This document shows, piece by piece, positions 8,150 to 16,054 of a stretch of DNA of 64,000 bases. The translations under genes and the position numbers were made by a program. The stretch is from IMG/VR virus record IMGVR_UViG_3300023084_000010, positions 1 to 64,000 of that record. One strand, 5' to 3'. The DNA comes from a virus. Position 1 is the stretch's first letter. Each line of letters starts with the position of its first letter. The notes under the pieces are model-generated. The model made no database searches. It had not been told where the DNA came from and saw only the letters and a list, made by a program, of their open reading frames with translations.

Positions 8150-8387
8150 TTTCTTTCTCCCATAGTACTGTGTCCATGTGACTAATTAAGTTACTGAATC
8201 CGATTTGCATTACACTATAATCGTGTAGTTCTTCTCTGTATGCTTCAATTTCTGCTAGTTGGTCACCATCTAGTTCTTCTACATTATCGATACCGTAGTG
8301 TTCACACACATATTCATAAACATCGTCTGTAATATTACGTTCGTGGTTTTCTTCCCACTTGTGTATTCTATTCCATTCAAAACTCAT
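8142..8387 (-). CDS. hypothetical protein
   Basis: An 81-residue acidic helical protein beginning MSFEWNRIHKWEENHERN. No domain recognised. It overlaps the flanking genes by a few bases, in one continuous minus-strand block. Function unknown. Confidence 0.65.
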   Translation of the reverse strand: MSFEWNRIHKWEENHERNITDDVYEYVCEHYGIDNVEELDGDQLAEIEAYREELHDYSVMQIGFSNLISHMDTVLWEKENG

Positions 8388-8536
8388 TTTGACTTTCCTC
8401 TTTTGCCAACTTTAAATGTATATTCAATATCTTCAGGATCGGTTTTTTCGCCTGCTTCGCATACAGTTACTTTATTCTTTTTTAACCATTCATCTATAGC
8501 TTTGTTTTCTTGATCTGATAGTTGTGGTCTACTCAT
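8384..8536 (-). CDS. small hypothetical protein
   Basis: A 50-residue protein starting MSRPQLSDQENKAIDEWLKK. AGGA lies six bases before this ATG, so it is preferred over an upstream ATG that lies within the previous gene. The start overlaps the stop of the 8529-8702 gene (ATGAGTAG). Function unknown. Confidence 0.6.
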   Translation of the reverse strand: MSRPQLSDQENKAIDEWLKKNKVTVCEAGEKTDPEDIEYTFKVGKRGKSK

Positions 8537-8702
8537 CGCTATTCCTATGTTGTATGCAAATTGCTTTTTCGTTATTTTCAAATGTTGCTTCTAAAACTGC
8601 ACGTTCGATTGAACAACGGTTACCGTCTTGATATAACTCGTAGTGTGTAAGACGGACTTCATCACTACCATAAACTGTGCTTAGTACTACTAGTATCCAC
8701 AT
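8529..8702 (-). CDS. small exported protein with two cysteines
   Basis: A 57-residue protein, MWILVVLSTVYGSDEVRL..., with a short hydrophobic N-terminus and two cysteines (NRCSIE and AICIQ). This is the same layout as the products at 246-506 and 58580-58804. AGGA lies seven bases before the ATG. It is too short for most gene callers. Probably exported or membrane-anchored; function unknown. Confidence 0.65.
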   Translation of the reverse strand: MWILVVLSTVYGSDEVRLTHYELYQDGNRCSIERAVLEATFENNEKAICIQHRNSDE

Positions 8703-8706
8703 TGTG

Positions 8707-8868
8707 CTATCCTTGTACTGCTATATGCTGTGCTTCACGTTCGGCTGTTTCAACAATTTTAGCAAGTTCGTTTAGACGATCTGCTACTTCTCTAAAGTAA
8801 CTGTTTCCGGTTGCACGAGCTTTATCATGTAACCACATTACCATTTGACTGTCTTTTTCATTTATCAT
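8707..8868 (-). CDS. small helical protein
   Basis: A 53-residue protein beginning MINEKDSQMVMWLHDKARAT, helical and charged. Its ATG overlaps the stop of the phosphoribosyltransferase gene (ATGA), supporting coupled translation. It fills the gap before the next small gene. Function unknown. Confidence 0.6.
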   Translation of the reverse strand: MINEKDSQMVMWLHDKARATGNSYFREVADRLNELAKIVETAEREAQHIAVQG

Positions 8869-9419
8869 TTATCATACTCCCAAGGAAAAACAATCCAAGG
8901 ATCGCCTTCGCTAGTATCCACTGTTTTCCAATTATAATTTACACCGTCAAAAATTGTATGTGTTTTTTCACACATTGTAGCAAAGCGAACGTTTTGTCCC
9001 CATACAGTGTCCCAATTTGGATGAGCAGGTAAGCAGTTCTTTTGCCAATCATCTTTAATCCAGTTAAAGGTAGCACCAGTATCGTTGATATCATCTACAA
9101 TGAGTATATTCTTTTTCTTAGCAGGATCGCTTGTAGCTTTACTCCAAACATCATCTCTACCAATCTCGGATACATAACCAAATGCATCTTCTGCCATCCA
9201 ACAATTTGATTCAGGACCATTGCCGCTACCGTCACGTAATCTAACATCTAGTGTATACATGTTAGCATCTATCAAATGACTAATACGCAGTGCTAATGGC
9301 AAGCCACCTCTGTTAAGTCCTACAATATAATCTGGACGCCACGCATCATTATACATTTGTAACACAATGTCTGTGGCAGCATCATGCAAATCATTGTATG
9401 TGTAATATTGTTTGTTCAT
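8865..9419 (-). CDS. phosphoribosyltransferase family protein
   Basis: A 184-residue protein of the type I PRTase fold. ILIVDDINDTGAT is the PRPP-binding motif and PDYIVGLNRGGLPLA the PPi-loop region. Such enzymes transfer ribose-5-phosphate from PRPP to a base. The substrate cannot be read from sequence; a purine or 7-deazapurine is plausible because the gene lies between queE and the queuosine-precursor transporter with folE. It overlaps both neighbours by four bases. Confidence 0.85.
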   Translation of the reverse strand: MNKQYYTYNDLHDAATDIVLQMYNDAWRPDYIVGLNRGGLPLALRISHLIDANMYTLDVRLRDGSGNGPESNCWMAEDAFGYVSEIGRDDVWSKATSDPAKKKNILIVDDINDTGATFNWIKDDWQKNCLPAHPNWDTVWGQNVRFATMCEKTHTIFDGVNYNWKTVDTSEGDPWIVFPWEYDK

Positions 9420-9706
9420 TTCATACTTTCTATTGCTAGTTTTGCAGTTAGCATAACATTTTTATTTTTGAAAGTCAACACCAAATACTGCTCAAATGAA
9501 CTAGAAGCGGTTTCTCCTGTTCCATACTCAAAACTTTTCCAAGTAAAATCTTTTCCATATTCTAGTCCGAGTTGTCCTAGTATATTGCTTACACGTGCAA
9601 GTGCATCGACAGGTGTATATCCTGCATTAAGAGCACCGCCCCCACCAGATAAATGATTGGGGCGGTTACTCAATTTGTTAACTGAAATTTCCAGTTTATT
9701 GTTCAC
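9416..9706 (-). CDS. hypothetical protein
   Basis: A protein of about 96 residues read from a GTG at 9706 (MNNKLEISVNKLSNRP); longer in-frame starts lie inside the transporter gene. A glycine run (SGGGGALNAGYTP) precedes a mixed alpha/beta domain. No family recognised. The start lies within the last codons of the transporter. Confidence 0.6.
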   Translation of the reverse strand: MNNKLEISVNKLSNRPNHLSGGGGALNAGYTPVDALARVSNILGQLGLEYGKDFTWKSFEYGTGETASSSFEQYLVLTFKNKNVMLTAKLAIESMK

Positions 9707-10286
9707 GCAGTTTACCACTAATTGCTTTGAGTAATAAACCGTATGCTGGAAGGAATACAATTAGACCTACTACAATTTTTAGTACTGTTTGTGATCCTGC
9801 AATCTCCATCCAATGTGCAGCCATATATTCATCTGCGCTGTTGTGGAAAGCAACTGCAAAGAATGTGTAACTGTCAATTACGTTTGCAACAACAGTTGAT
9901 AGTGCAGGTGCAGCCCACCATGCTTTGTAGTTTTCACGTATCCATTGGAACACGTAAACATCAAGCATTGCTCCAACTGCGTATGCAGTAGCACTTGCAA
10001 AACCAATACGTAGTGCAACACTCATTGGTGCGCCTTCTAGCATTACTACTAAAATGCTACCAATAATTGCTAGTGGATATGCATATGCAATTGTTGATCT
10101 TGCAGTTTCTTTACCAAGAAGTCTTACTGTAAGATCAGTAGCAACAATAACAATTGGGAACGTAAACGCTGCCCATGTTAATTTAACACCAAAGATTTCT
10201 ACTGGAATCCCTACTAGTGCGTTTGAAATAGTAATAACAATAACATGCAATAATGCAAGTTTCATTACTAAACTTTTATTTGTCAT
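9696..10286 (-). CDS. yhhQ: queuosine-precursor transporter (YhhQ/QPTR, VUT family)
   Basis: A 196-residue integral membrane protein with about six hydrophobic segments. It has typical VUT-family features: FPIVIVATDLTVRLLGKETA and the late VVANVIDSYTFFAVAFH. YhhQ proteins import 7-deazaguanine precursors such as preQ0 and preQ1. I chose MTNKSLVMKLAL because AAGGAG lies just upstream. It follows folE by 11 bases, probably in one operon. The phage could therefore salvage as well as make the base. It acts in the inner membrane. Confidence 0.85.
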   Translation of the reverse strand: MTNKSLVMKLALLHVIVITISNALVGIPVEIFGVKLTWAAFTFPIVIVATDLTVRLLGKETARSTIAYAYPLAIIGSILVVMLEGAPMSVALRIGFASATAYAVGAMLDVYVFQWIRENYKAWWAAPALSTVVANVIDSYTFFAVAFHNSADEYMAAHWMEIAGSQTVLKIVVGLIVFLPAYGLLLKAISGKLREQ

Positions 10287-10297
10287 AATTTTCTCCT

Positions 10298-10984
10298 TCA
10301 ACGTGGCGCAAATTCTTGTTGTAGTTTAATGTTGTCAAAGAATTCTTTCTTTGTTCCCATGTCTTTATTAAATGCGCCGTGCAGCACACTAGTTTGTGTT
10401 AAACTAGAATGTGCCATAATGCCTCTGTTTTCACAACAGCCGTGTGTAGCTTGTACGTATACGCCTACGTCTCCGCTACCTGTAGCTTTCATGATTTCTT
10501 TAGCAATATCGTTAGCAAGTTCTTCTTGTAGTGTTCCACGTCTAGCACACCATTGTGCCAAACGAGTGTACTTGCTAAGTCCAATCAGTTTTTGTGCAGC
10601 AATAATACCGATGTATGCTACACCAGTTACTGGTTGGTGATGATGCGAACACATACTACGTAGTTCGCTTCTAACAACTAGCATGCCTTCATAACGATCA
10701 TTGCTGTCATTAGGGAAACTAGTTGCACTAGGGCGAGGATCATATCGTCCGCCCATAATCTCATTAATATACATTTTAGCAAGTCTGCGTCCGGTATCCA
10801 TACTGTTTGGATCGTTGTGTCTATCGATTACCAAACTGTCTAGTACACTTTCGAACTTGCCTGTAAGTTCTTCGATAAGTTCTTCCTTATCACCATTTTG
10901 CATAACTTCGCTAATGTTATCACCTGCCCAATAGCGGATGCCTGCATCATCGAGTCGTGCTTTTAATTGTTCGCTTTTTGCCAT
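10298..10984 (-). CDS. folE: GTP cyclohydrolase I FolE
   Basis: A 228-residue enzyme converting GTP to dihydroneopterin triphosphate, the first step of 7-deazaguanine synthesis. MCSHHHQP contains zinc ligand and catalytic His residues; GLSKYTRLAQW and HGCCENRGI match the type I family and give the second zinc cysteine. Its own early promoter lies at 11025-11053. The YhhQ-type transporter follows. Its role in DNA modification is inferred from queE and dpdA in the same strand block. Confidence 0.95.
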   Translation of the reverse strand: MAKSEQLKARLDDAGIRYWAGDNISEVMQNGDKEELIEELTGKFESVLDSLVIDRHNDPNSMDTGRRLAKMYINEIMGGRYDPRPSATSFPNDSNDRYEGMLVVRSELRSMCSHHHQPVTGVAYIGIIAAQKLIGLSKYTRLAQWCARRGTLQEELANDIAKEIMKATGSGDVGVYVQATHGCCENRGIMAHSSLTQTSVLHGAFNKDMGTKKEFFDNIKLQQEFAPR

Positions 10985-11024
10985 TATATTCTCCTAGTTA
11001 TACACGGCGAGACGTGTTATATTC

Positions 11025-11053
11025 AATATACTTTTATGCAAAGTATTTGTCAA
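11025..11053 (-). promoter_or_regulatory. early promoter upstream of folE
   Basis: TTGACA (11048-11053) and TATATT (11025-11030) are separated by 17 bases. It lies in the 3' end of the preceding gene. A small dyad (ACACG/CGTGT) follows in the leader around 11000-11018 and could be an operator or transcript hairpin. Confidence 0.75.
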
Positions 11054-11234
11054 GCATTTCAAGGACATCGTCATACTTTGCAATTTCCATAATTTCCATT
11101 TCCATTGCTTCAATAATGTCCGGGTGTTCACCAATTCCTGTAGTATTATTTAGGTAAACTTCTACATTTGCCTTATGTTTATCTACGTGTCCTTTAGCAT
11201 GACTACGTAGTGCTTCTAATAGAATCTCACGCAT
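11034..11234 (-). CDS. conserved small hypothetical protein
   Basis: A 66-residue helical protein beginning MREILLEALRSHAKGHVDKH and containing GEHPDIIEAMEMEIMEIAKY. I recall similar small proteins in T4-like cyanophages, without function. It overlaps the glycosyltransferase gene at its start. The folE promoter is embedded in its last codons. Confidence 0.7.
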   Translation of the reverse strand: MREILLEALRSHAKGHVDKHKANVEVYLNNTTGIGEHPDIIEAMEMEIMEIAKYDDVLEMLDKYFA

Positions 11235-12327
11235 TTACTATTTCCTTTCCTTCAATTTTATCATATAATTTACTGCCACTAAAAAATTTGTTATGCAATT
11301 CTGCTGCATTACTATTTAGGTAATTACTATAGTTTTTATGATTTTGCATATACTTACGAATACGCTCTATAACTTTACCTTTATGTTTTTGATAACTATC
11401 CCATGACTCTGTCCATTCACTTGGATATCTAAATTCCTCATCATACATTTCTGTATAACTTAAACGATCTGGAACCATCGGAATAGCACCTACTAACATA
11501 CCTTCAAATGCACTAATACCTAGTGTTTCTTGCAGGTTAGCACTAAACACAATCTTAGCTTCTCCTAGTATATTATGATATTCATTTTTAGTTAGTTGTT
11601 TTTCCTGACAAACAATAAACTCGTATTCAGTAAGTTCTTTTTTTAGATCATTAAAAATTTCTAACTGTTTCTCAGGAGCAAGCCTGTGTGGAAATACAAT
11701 AGTGTCACGTTTTTCCATATTTTTATATGGAAGCATTGTATCACGTAAGTATTCCATTGGCCATCCTACAATACTAACGTTGTCTTGTTCCATAAACCAT
11801 TCTGCAGGTTCGAGACCAAACATTGTTTTAAACTCTAGCAAATTCTCTGCAAATATTTTAGCATGAAACTCTGTAGCAAAGAAGTTGTCATCAAATACAT
11901 GAAACATACTTTTCTCTGCATAACGTACCCAAGGTTTATTACCTATAAGTCTTCCTAAAAAATCTTGAGGATCATAGCTACCAGCATGCCACATACCACC
12001 AATAGTGATTTGAACACCTAATAGCTCTGCCATATACTTGAGTTGGATAACTGTAGGATTCCAAGCATCTGTGTATAAGAAATAGTCTCCGTCTTTAATT
12101 TCTCCGTTGCAAAACATTTCGCCTATTGTTTCAAGTTGTTTAGACTTGTAAACATTAGTACCGCCGAAATTAAGAAAAGCGCCAGGTGTAGTAGCTTGCG
12201 GAGTTTCACCTCCGCTAATAACTACTACATTATCTGTACGCTTTTGTAGTTGCTTAGGTAGATAATCTTTCCACTGTTTAGTATATCGAGTATCTACTGC
12301 TTCGATGTCAACTATATATACAGTCAT
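11227..12327 (-). CDS. GT-B type glycosyltransferase
   Basis: The 366-residue protein has a GT4-like C-terminal half: FPHRLAPEKQLEIF, then SANLQETLGISAFEGML with the nucleotide-sugar-binding Glu, then GAIPMVPDR. The N-terminal half ends with the weakly conserved acceptor domain. It transfers a sugar from an activated donor, but donor and acceptor are unknown. Its place between folE and dpdA, next to a cytidylyltransferase and dehydrogenases, raises the possibility that it glycosylates modified DNA, as T4 glucosyltransferases do. A host-surface role is the alternative. Confidence 0.8.
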   Translation of the reverse strand: MTVYIVDIEAVDTRYTKQWKDYLPKQLQKRTDNVVVISGGETPQATTPGAFLNFGGTNVYKSKQLETIGEMFCNGEIKDGDYFLYTDAWNPTVIQLKYMAELLGVQITIGGMWHAGSYDPQDFLGRLIGNKPWVRYAEKSMFHVFDDNFFATEFHAKIFAENLLEFKTMFGLEPAEWFMEQDNVSIVGWPMEYLRDTMLPYKNMEKRDTIVFPHRLAPEKQLEIFNDLKKELTEYEFIVCQEKQLTKNEYHNILGEAKIVFSANLQETLGISAFEGMLVGAIPMVPDRLSYTEMYDEEFRYPSEWTESWDSYQKHKGKVIERIRKYMQNHKNYSNYLNSNAAELHNKFFSGSKLYDKIEGKEIVNA

Positions 12328-12671
12328 TAAGCTGCCTTAGGTTGATACACACCTACGTGAATTTTAAGTTTCTTAGGGCTACGTTCAGCACTAAGTTTTA
12401 CACTTACATCGTAAGTAATTGCAGTGTCACGAATCATTCCTTGAATGTCGTAACTTTGAATTAAATTAGCATATTTAAGATCACTTAAATATAAGTTAAA
12501 CAAACGACGAACAGTTTCTTCACTGCCTCGATTTGTCGCTAGTACACCGTCATATGGTTCGATAATCTTAATAAGATCCCACTTAACGTCATTTACACTT
12601 ACACGCCCTTGACGAACGTCACGAATATCAGTTGCTACATTATTCATAGCTGCATGTTGCTCCGTTTTCAT
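12327..12671 (-). CDS. conserved hypothetical protein
   Basis: A 114-residue protein with VNDVKWDLIKIIEPYDGVL, a helical middle and SPKKLKIHVGVY at the C-terminus. No domain recognised; it could be a small structural or DNA-associated protein. It overlaps the QueD-like gene by 32 bases and the glycosyltransferase gene by one. Function unknown. Confidence 0.65.
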   Translation of the reverse strand: MKTEQHAAMNNVATDIRDVRQGRVSVNDVKWDLIKIIEPYDGVLATNRGSEETVRRLFNLYLSDLKYANLIQSYDIQGMIRDTAITYDVSVKLSAERSPKKLKIHVGVYQPKAA

Positions 12672-13074
12672 TATCCTCGCTTACAGTAATTGTCATTTTG
12701 CGATTAGGATATTTGTTGTTAATTGCTTCTGCAAGATCATCACAAATCATCTCACAGGATTTAAAGTCAAGTTGCAGAGTATTTTCTGCATAAAGTTTTT
12801 CTAACCAGCGTTTAAACTGGATAAATTCAATGTCTCGATCGTCGTGGAATACTTCAATCTCAACTTTAAAATGAAACATATGACGATGAACATAACCTAA
12901 GAAACTTACGTCATACTCGTCACCAGTTGCAAGATTGGGATCATCTATTGCTGCAGGATACTTGTGTAACCCTTCTTTTTGAAAGGTGACCCAAATATTT
13001 GTTTTTGTTTTATTCATTTTGTTATCTTCCTCACGCATACGCCGAAGCATATATTCGTAATAACGTTCTTGCAT
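12640..13074 (-). CDS. queD: QueD/6-pyruvoyl-tetrahydropterin synthase-like protein
   Basis: A 144-residue protein with features of the 6-PTPS/QueD fold: YVHRHMFHFKVEIEVFHD (His-x-His metal site on a beta strand), then a helix, LDFKSCEMI (cysteine region) and TVSEDNENGA (pterin-binding Glu). QueD makes carboxytetrahydropterin, the QueE substrate. The motifs are divergent and the call depends partly on folE, queE and dpdA in the same block. The start overlaps the upstream stop as TAATG; an internal ATG (MNKTKTN, after GAGGAAG) is an alternative. Confidence 0.55.
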   Translation of the reverse strand: MQERYYEYMLRRMREEDNKMNKTKTNIWVTFQKEGLHKYPAAIDDPNLATGDEYDVSFLGYVHRHMFHFKVEIEVFHDDRDIEFIQFKRWLEKLYAENTLQLDFKSCEMICDDLAEAINNKYPNRKMTITVSEDNENGATCSYE

Positions 13075-13253
13075 TATTTGTCTTCAGTATCAGTATCAAT
13101 AACTGATAGTTTTTTCTCAACTCTCTGCATGATTTGCATCATTTCCCATAACTTCCAATCCATTGTTTTTGCAAGTTCATAAAACGATTCCATAGATGCT
13201 TCTTCAGTTTTTTCTTCTACAGGTTCGTCAATAACACGAATTTTCTTAACCAT
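13074..13253 (-). CDS. small helical protein
   Basis: A 59-residue charged protein starting MVKKIRVIDEPVEEKTEEAS and ending in an acidic tail. Predicted helix from about residue 20. Its stop overlaps the start of the QueD-like gene (TAATG). It is just below usual length cut-offs. Function unknown. Confidence 0.65.
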   Translation of the reverse strand: MVKKIRVIDEPVEEKTEEASMESFYELAKTMDWKLWEMMQIMQRVEKKLSVIDTDTEDK

Positions 13254-13428
13254 TTTTTATTTCCTTTTTAACGGTTTCAATTTGTTCTTTTAGTTTAAGT
13301 TTTTGCTTCTTAAGACTTTTTATACTTAATTCAGCATTAGTATGTTTATACAACTGTTCTATTTCTTTGTCAAGTGTTCTGTGTTTCTTTTCCAAACTTT
13401 TTAACAGTTGTGTTTTTTCTCGGGGCAT
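13246..13428 (-). CDS. DUF465/YdcH-like small helical-hairpin protein
   Basis: A 60-residue protein with SLEKKHRTLDKEIEQL in the first helix and LKKQKLKLKEQIETVKKEI in the second. This matches the DUF465 (YdcH) pattern, a short antiparallel hairpin common in alphaproteobacteria. It may be host-derived and is a weak hint at the host. It overlaps the cytidylyltransferase gene by 59 bases in another frame. Function of the family unknown. Confidence 0.6.
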   Translation of the reverse strand: MPREKTQLLKSLEKKHRTLDKEIEQLYKHTNAELSIKSLKKQKLKLKEQIETVKKEIKNG

Positions 13429-13834
13429 TTTCTACTCTTTCCCTTAGATCACTTGTACTGAATCTGTGATCTCTTTTATTAAAGTACAGTTCAATACCAC
13501 GCTTACGACAAATTTCTTTGCCAGTAAAATCTTTTTCACGATATTCTTCGCCTAGTATACGCATATCGATGTGATACATTGTTAAAATATCAATCAGATC
13601 TTGTTCAGTTTCATATGGGACAATTTCATCTACATATTCTACTGCGCTCAGTTGTGCATAACGCTCAACTAAACTTTGCACAGGCTTATTTTTTTCACCT
13701 GGTCTATCAATAGTCGGATCGGTTTGGAGACCGACTATCAAATAATCGCAATGTTCTTTTGCTTCACGTAACATAATAATATGTCCTGCATGAAGCAAGT
13801 CAAATGTACTACATGTAAAGCCTACTTTAGTCAA
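13370..13834 (-). CDS. cytidylyltransferase (TagD/RfaE-like nucleotidyltransferase)
   Basis: A 154-residue protein. GFTCSTFDLLHAGHIIML contains the HxGH nucleotide-binding motif, and RFSTSDLRERV replaces the RTEGISTT signature. Relatives activate glycerol-phosphate, ethanolamine-phosphate or sugar-phosphates as CDP or ADP derivatives. The substrate is not evident. It lies in a cluster with a glycosyltransferase and two dehydrogenases, which suggests that an activated sugar or polyol is made. The C-terminal tail is basic. Confidence 0.85.
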   Translation of the reverse strand: MTKVGFTCSTFDLLHAGHIIMLREAKEHCDYLIVGLQTDPTIDRPGEKNKPVQSLVERYAQLSAVEYVDEIVPYETEQDLIDILTMYHIDMRILGEEYREKDFTGKEICRKRGIELYFNKRDHRFSTSDLRERVENAPRKNTTVKKFGKETQNT

Positions 13835-14340
13835 ACTACTGTATCTCCTACATATTCACGCCAGTCTGTGTAGACTTTGCGTTTTTGTAATTCATGTAAA
13901 TTATGACACCAAACACCTGGATTACTATGTCCCCATGTTGTATCATCTAGTTTAAGTGTTGCATTATAATTGAACTGTTTAATGTATGGAAGTTTAACAC
14001 TTATCATACTAATATAGTTATCATATTCGTCAAACCCACATTCAAGTACATTAGATGCATGTTCTACACCAAAGTCCAATGTACACCAGTAACCTTCTTT
14101 AAGTAAAGGTGTAATCATATTTACCCAAAGTTCATATTCTTCCCAATTGTTAGGATTAAAACTTTGACTTGTACCAAAGTACAAGTGTTTAATTTTATGT
14201 TCATCTGCTTTTTGTGCAATTTCTTTAGAATCTCGAACACCAACTACGAACAGTGTTTTTTCACCTTTCATGCAAGTGTTTTCAATTTCAGTACCAATAA
14301 AGTAAACTACGTCTTGGCGTTCGTCTGTATTTAATCCCAT
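13831..14340 (-). CDS. conserved hypothetical protein
   Basis: A 169-residue protein with alternating strands and helices. NTDERQDVVYFIGTEIENT, LFVVGVRDSKEIAQKA and IKHLYFGTSQSFNP suggest a Rossmann- or TIM-like fold. CTLDFGVEHASNVLECGFDE follows. It resembles uncharacterised proteins of T4-like marine phages. It lies between the cytidylyltransferase and dehydrogenase genes with 4- to 10-base overlaps, so it likely belongs to the same pathway. No function assigned. Confidence 0.65.
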   Translation of the reverse strand: MGLNTDERQDVVYFIGTEIENTCMKGEKTLFVVGVRDSKEIAQKADEHKIKHLYFGTSQSFNPNNWEEYELWVNMITPLLKEGYWCTLDFGVEHASNVLECGFDEYDNYISMISVKLPYIKQFNYNATLKLDDTTWGHSNPGVWCHNLHELQKRKVYTDWREYVGDTVV

Positions 14341-15224
14341 TTGATATAACCTCTGCTATAGCCTTCAGGTCGATTAACTGCATCTTCAAAGGCTTGTTTC
14401 CATTCATTATCACGATTATAACCTTTAGTCCAAATATTGTCAAGGTTTAATTTATTTGTTTCTTGCCATGTTACTGCTACATTCAATGCTTGTATAAAAC
14501 TAACAGCACGTGGACTTGGAAAATGCATTGTTACATTATTCCATAACCAACTACTAAAATTTGTCATAACCATATCGGCTTTTTCGGCTGCCATAATTAC
14601 AAGTCCGTTTGGTGCAACTTCTACTCTCATAAGTCTACTAGTATCACTTAAATCAATTACAACATCGTATTCAGTTGTATCAACGTCAGACATAAGCAAA
14701 TCGCCCCAATAGTCTGCATTACTATGTCCTACTACAGTAATATCGTCGTACTCTAGTTTGACAATTTTCATTGTTTGATGTACAACACGAGCTAAAAACC
14801 CTGTACCTAATATAAGAACTTTGCCGCCTTCACGTCTGCGTAAGTCTTCTAAACTATTTAGAATTACATTAATACCACATGCAACAGGTTCTGCAATGTA
14901 TTTAGGATCTAATTCAGGAACATTTACATAAGTGCCTTCTCGAGCAACATAGTAGTCTGCATATGCAGGCTCTCCACGTGTTGCAACATACTCTCCTGTT
15001 GCTGTGTTGATACCTAATCCTTCGTGTCCGTGCATATGTGCAGGTAACAGCTGGAAGTCACCTTGCATCATTGCAACATCACTGCGACACACTCCAGTCA
15101 TAACTGCTTTGACTAGTATGTCGCCTTTATTTAATTCTGGGATTACGTAAGTAGTTTCATAAAATGCACCTTGCCCATCTGTAGCAAGAGCTCTTACAGT
15201 GTCGCCACATGTCGGTGTATCCAT
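14331..15224 (-). CDS. zinc-type alcohol dehydrogenase-like oxidoreductase (MDR family)
   Basis: A protein of about 297 residues. AVMTGVCRSDVAMMQG and HMHGHEGLG match the catalytic domain of medium-chain dehydrogenases (Cys and His-Glu ligands). GGKVLILGTGFLARVVHQTM is the nucleotide-binding Rossmann motif. The structural zinc lobe is absent. The start MDTPTCGD is preferred because AAGGAG precedes it. It probably oxidises or reduces a sugar or polyol; the substrate is unknown. It overlaps the Gfo/Idh gene by about 30 bases. Confidence 0.8.
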   Translation of the reverse strand: MDTPTCGDTVRALATDGQGAFYETTYVIPELNKGDILVKAVMTGVCRSDVAMMQGDFQLLPAHMHGHEGLGINTATGEYVATRGEPAYADYYVAREGTYVNVPELDPKYIAEPVACGINVILNSLEDLRRREGGKVLILGTGFLARVVHQTMKIVKLEYDDITVVGHSNADYWGDLLMSDVDTTEYDVVIDLSDTSRLMRVEVAPNGLVIMAAEKADMVMTNFSSWLWNNVTMHFPSPRAVSFIQALNVAVTWQETNKLNLDNIWTKGYNRDNEWKQAFEDAVNRPEGYSRGYIKWD

Positions 15225-16054
15225 AGATCCATCTCCTTTTGATGTTTCCAAAAATTATCGTTTTTCCAATTATCAATTGCAGCGTTAATCATATTTTCAT
15301 ATGCACTTTCTGGACACAACGGACCTAGTTCAATCCGTTCGTCGTCAAAATAAATTGCAAAATCATCTGTTGTTTTACTTCTCCAATTAGAGTATATCTC
15401 AAAATTTTGATATGTCAATAAACAATAGTCATCTACATCATATACACCATTTTCAATTACATCACCATAGTCACTATCTGTTAGGTCATCTAATGTCCAG
15501 TTCTGTTTTAGAGATGTTTGTGTTCTAACTGAATGTTTCCAAGTTGGATATAGTAACTGATAGATGCTCAGTAAGTGTGGAGTTAAGTCTCTACTGACAC
15601 CGCCATATGCTAGTTTTTTATTAGTAAACCAGCTACCCGGACGTGGTACTCTGTTACTGTTAACCCAACAAATTTTTATATTTTCTGCGGAACTTGCACG
15701 TTGTTTTAGTTCTTCTATCTCTGCGTCTGACCATCTGTGTTGATTATTTTTGGTCATCATAAATCTTGTTGTAGGATTATATGTGCAAAGTTTATTCCAT
15801 TGATCTACATTCTTAACACCGGGCTTTTCTACAAACACAATGTCACTAACTTTAGCTGCAGCATTTGCTAAATCATAATGTGTTGTATTAGGAGTACAAA
15901 TGTGTGCAGTAGCAAATGACTGATCTTCTGGAATTTCAATATAGTCGGCATCTTTGTTGTAAGGATCTACGTATACAATATCCCAACCTAAGCGTTCGTA
16001 TATGCTACCATATACTGCTTTACCAAATCCCATGCCGACTATAAGTGTTTTCAT
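15194..16054 (-). CDS. Gfo/Idh/MocA family oxidoreductase
   Basis: A 286-residue NAD(P)-dependent oxidoreductase-like protein. MKTLIVGMGFGKAVYGSIY begins the Rossmann fold, AHICTPNTTHYDLAN is the second dinucleotide-binding segment and IVFVEKPG is the family EKP motif with the catalytic Lys. The C-terminal domain is shorter and divergent. Relatives act on sugars. It directly follows dpdA (one-base overlap) and precedes the MDR dehydrogenase. A role in making a sugar for DNA or surface modification is inference. Confidence 0.8.
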   Translation of the reverse strand: MKTLIVGMGFGKAVYGSIYERLGWDIVYVDPYNKDADYIEIPEDQSFATAHICTPNTTHYDLANAAAKVSDIVFVEKPGVKNVDQWNKLCTYNPTTRFMMTKNNQHRWSDAEIEELKQRASSAENIKICWVNSNRVPRPGSWFTNKKLAYGGVSRDLTPHLLSIYQLLYPTWKHSVRTQTSLKQNWTLDDLTDSDYGDVIENGVYDVDDYCLLTYQNFEIYSNWRSKTTDDFAIYFDDERIELGPLCPESAYENMINAAIDNWKNDNFWKHQKEMDLWIHRHVATL

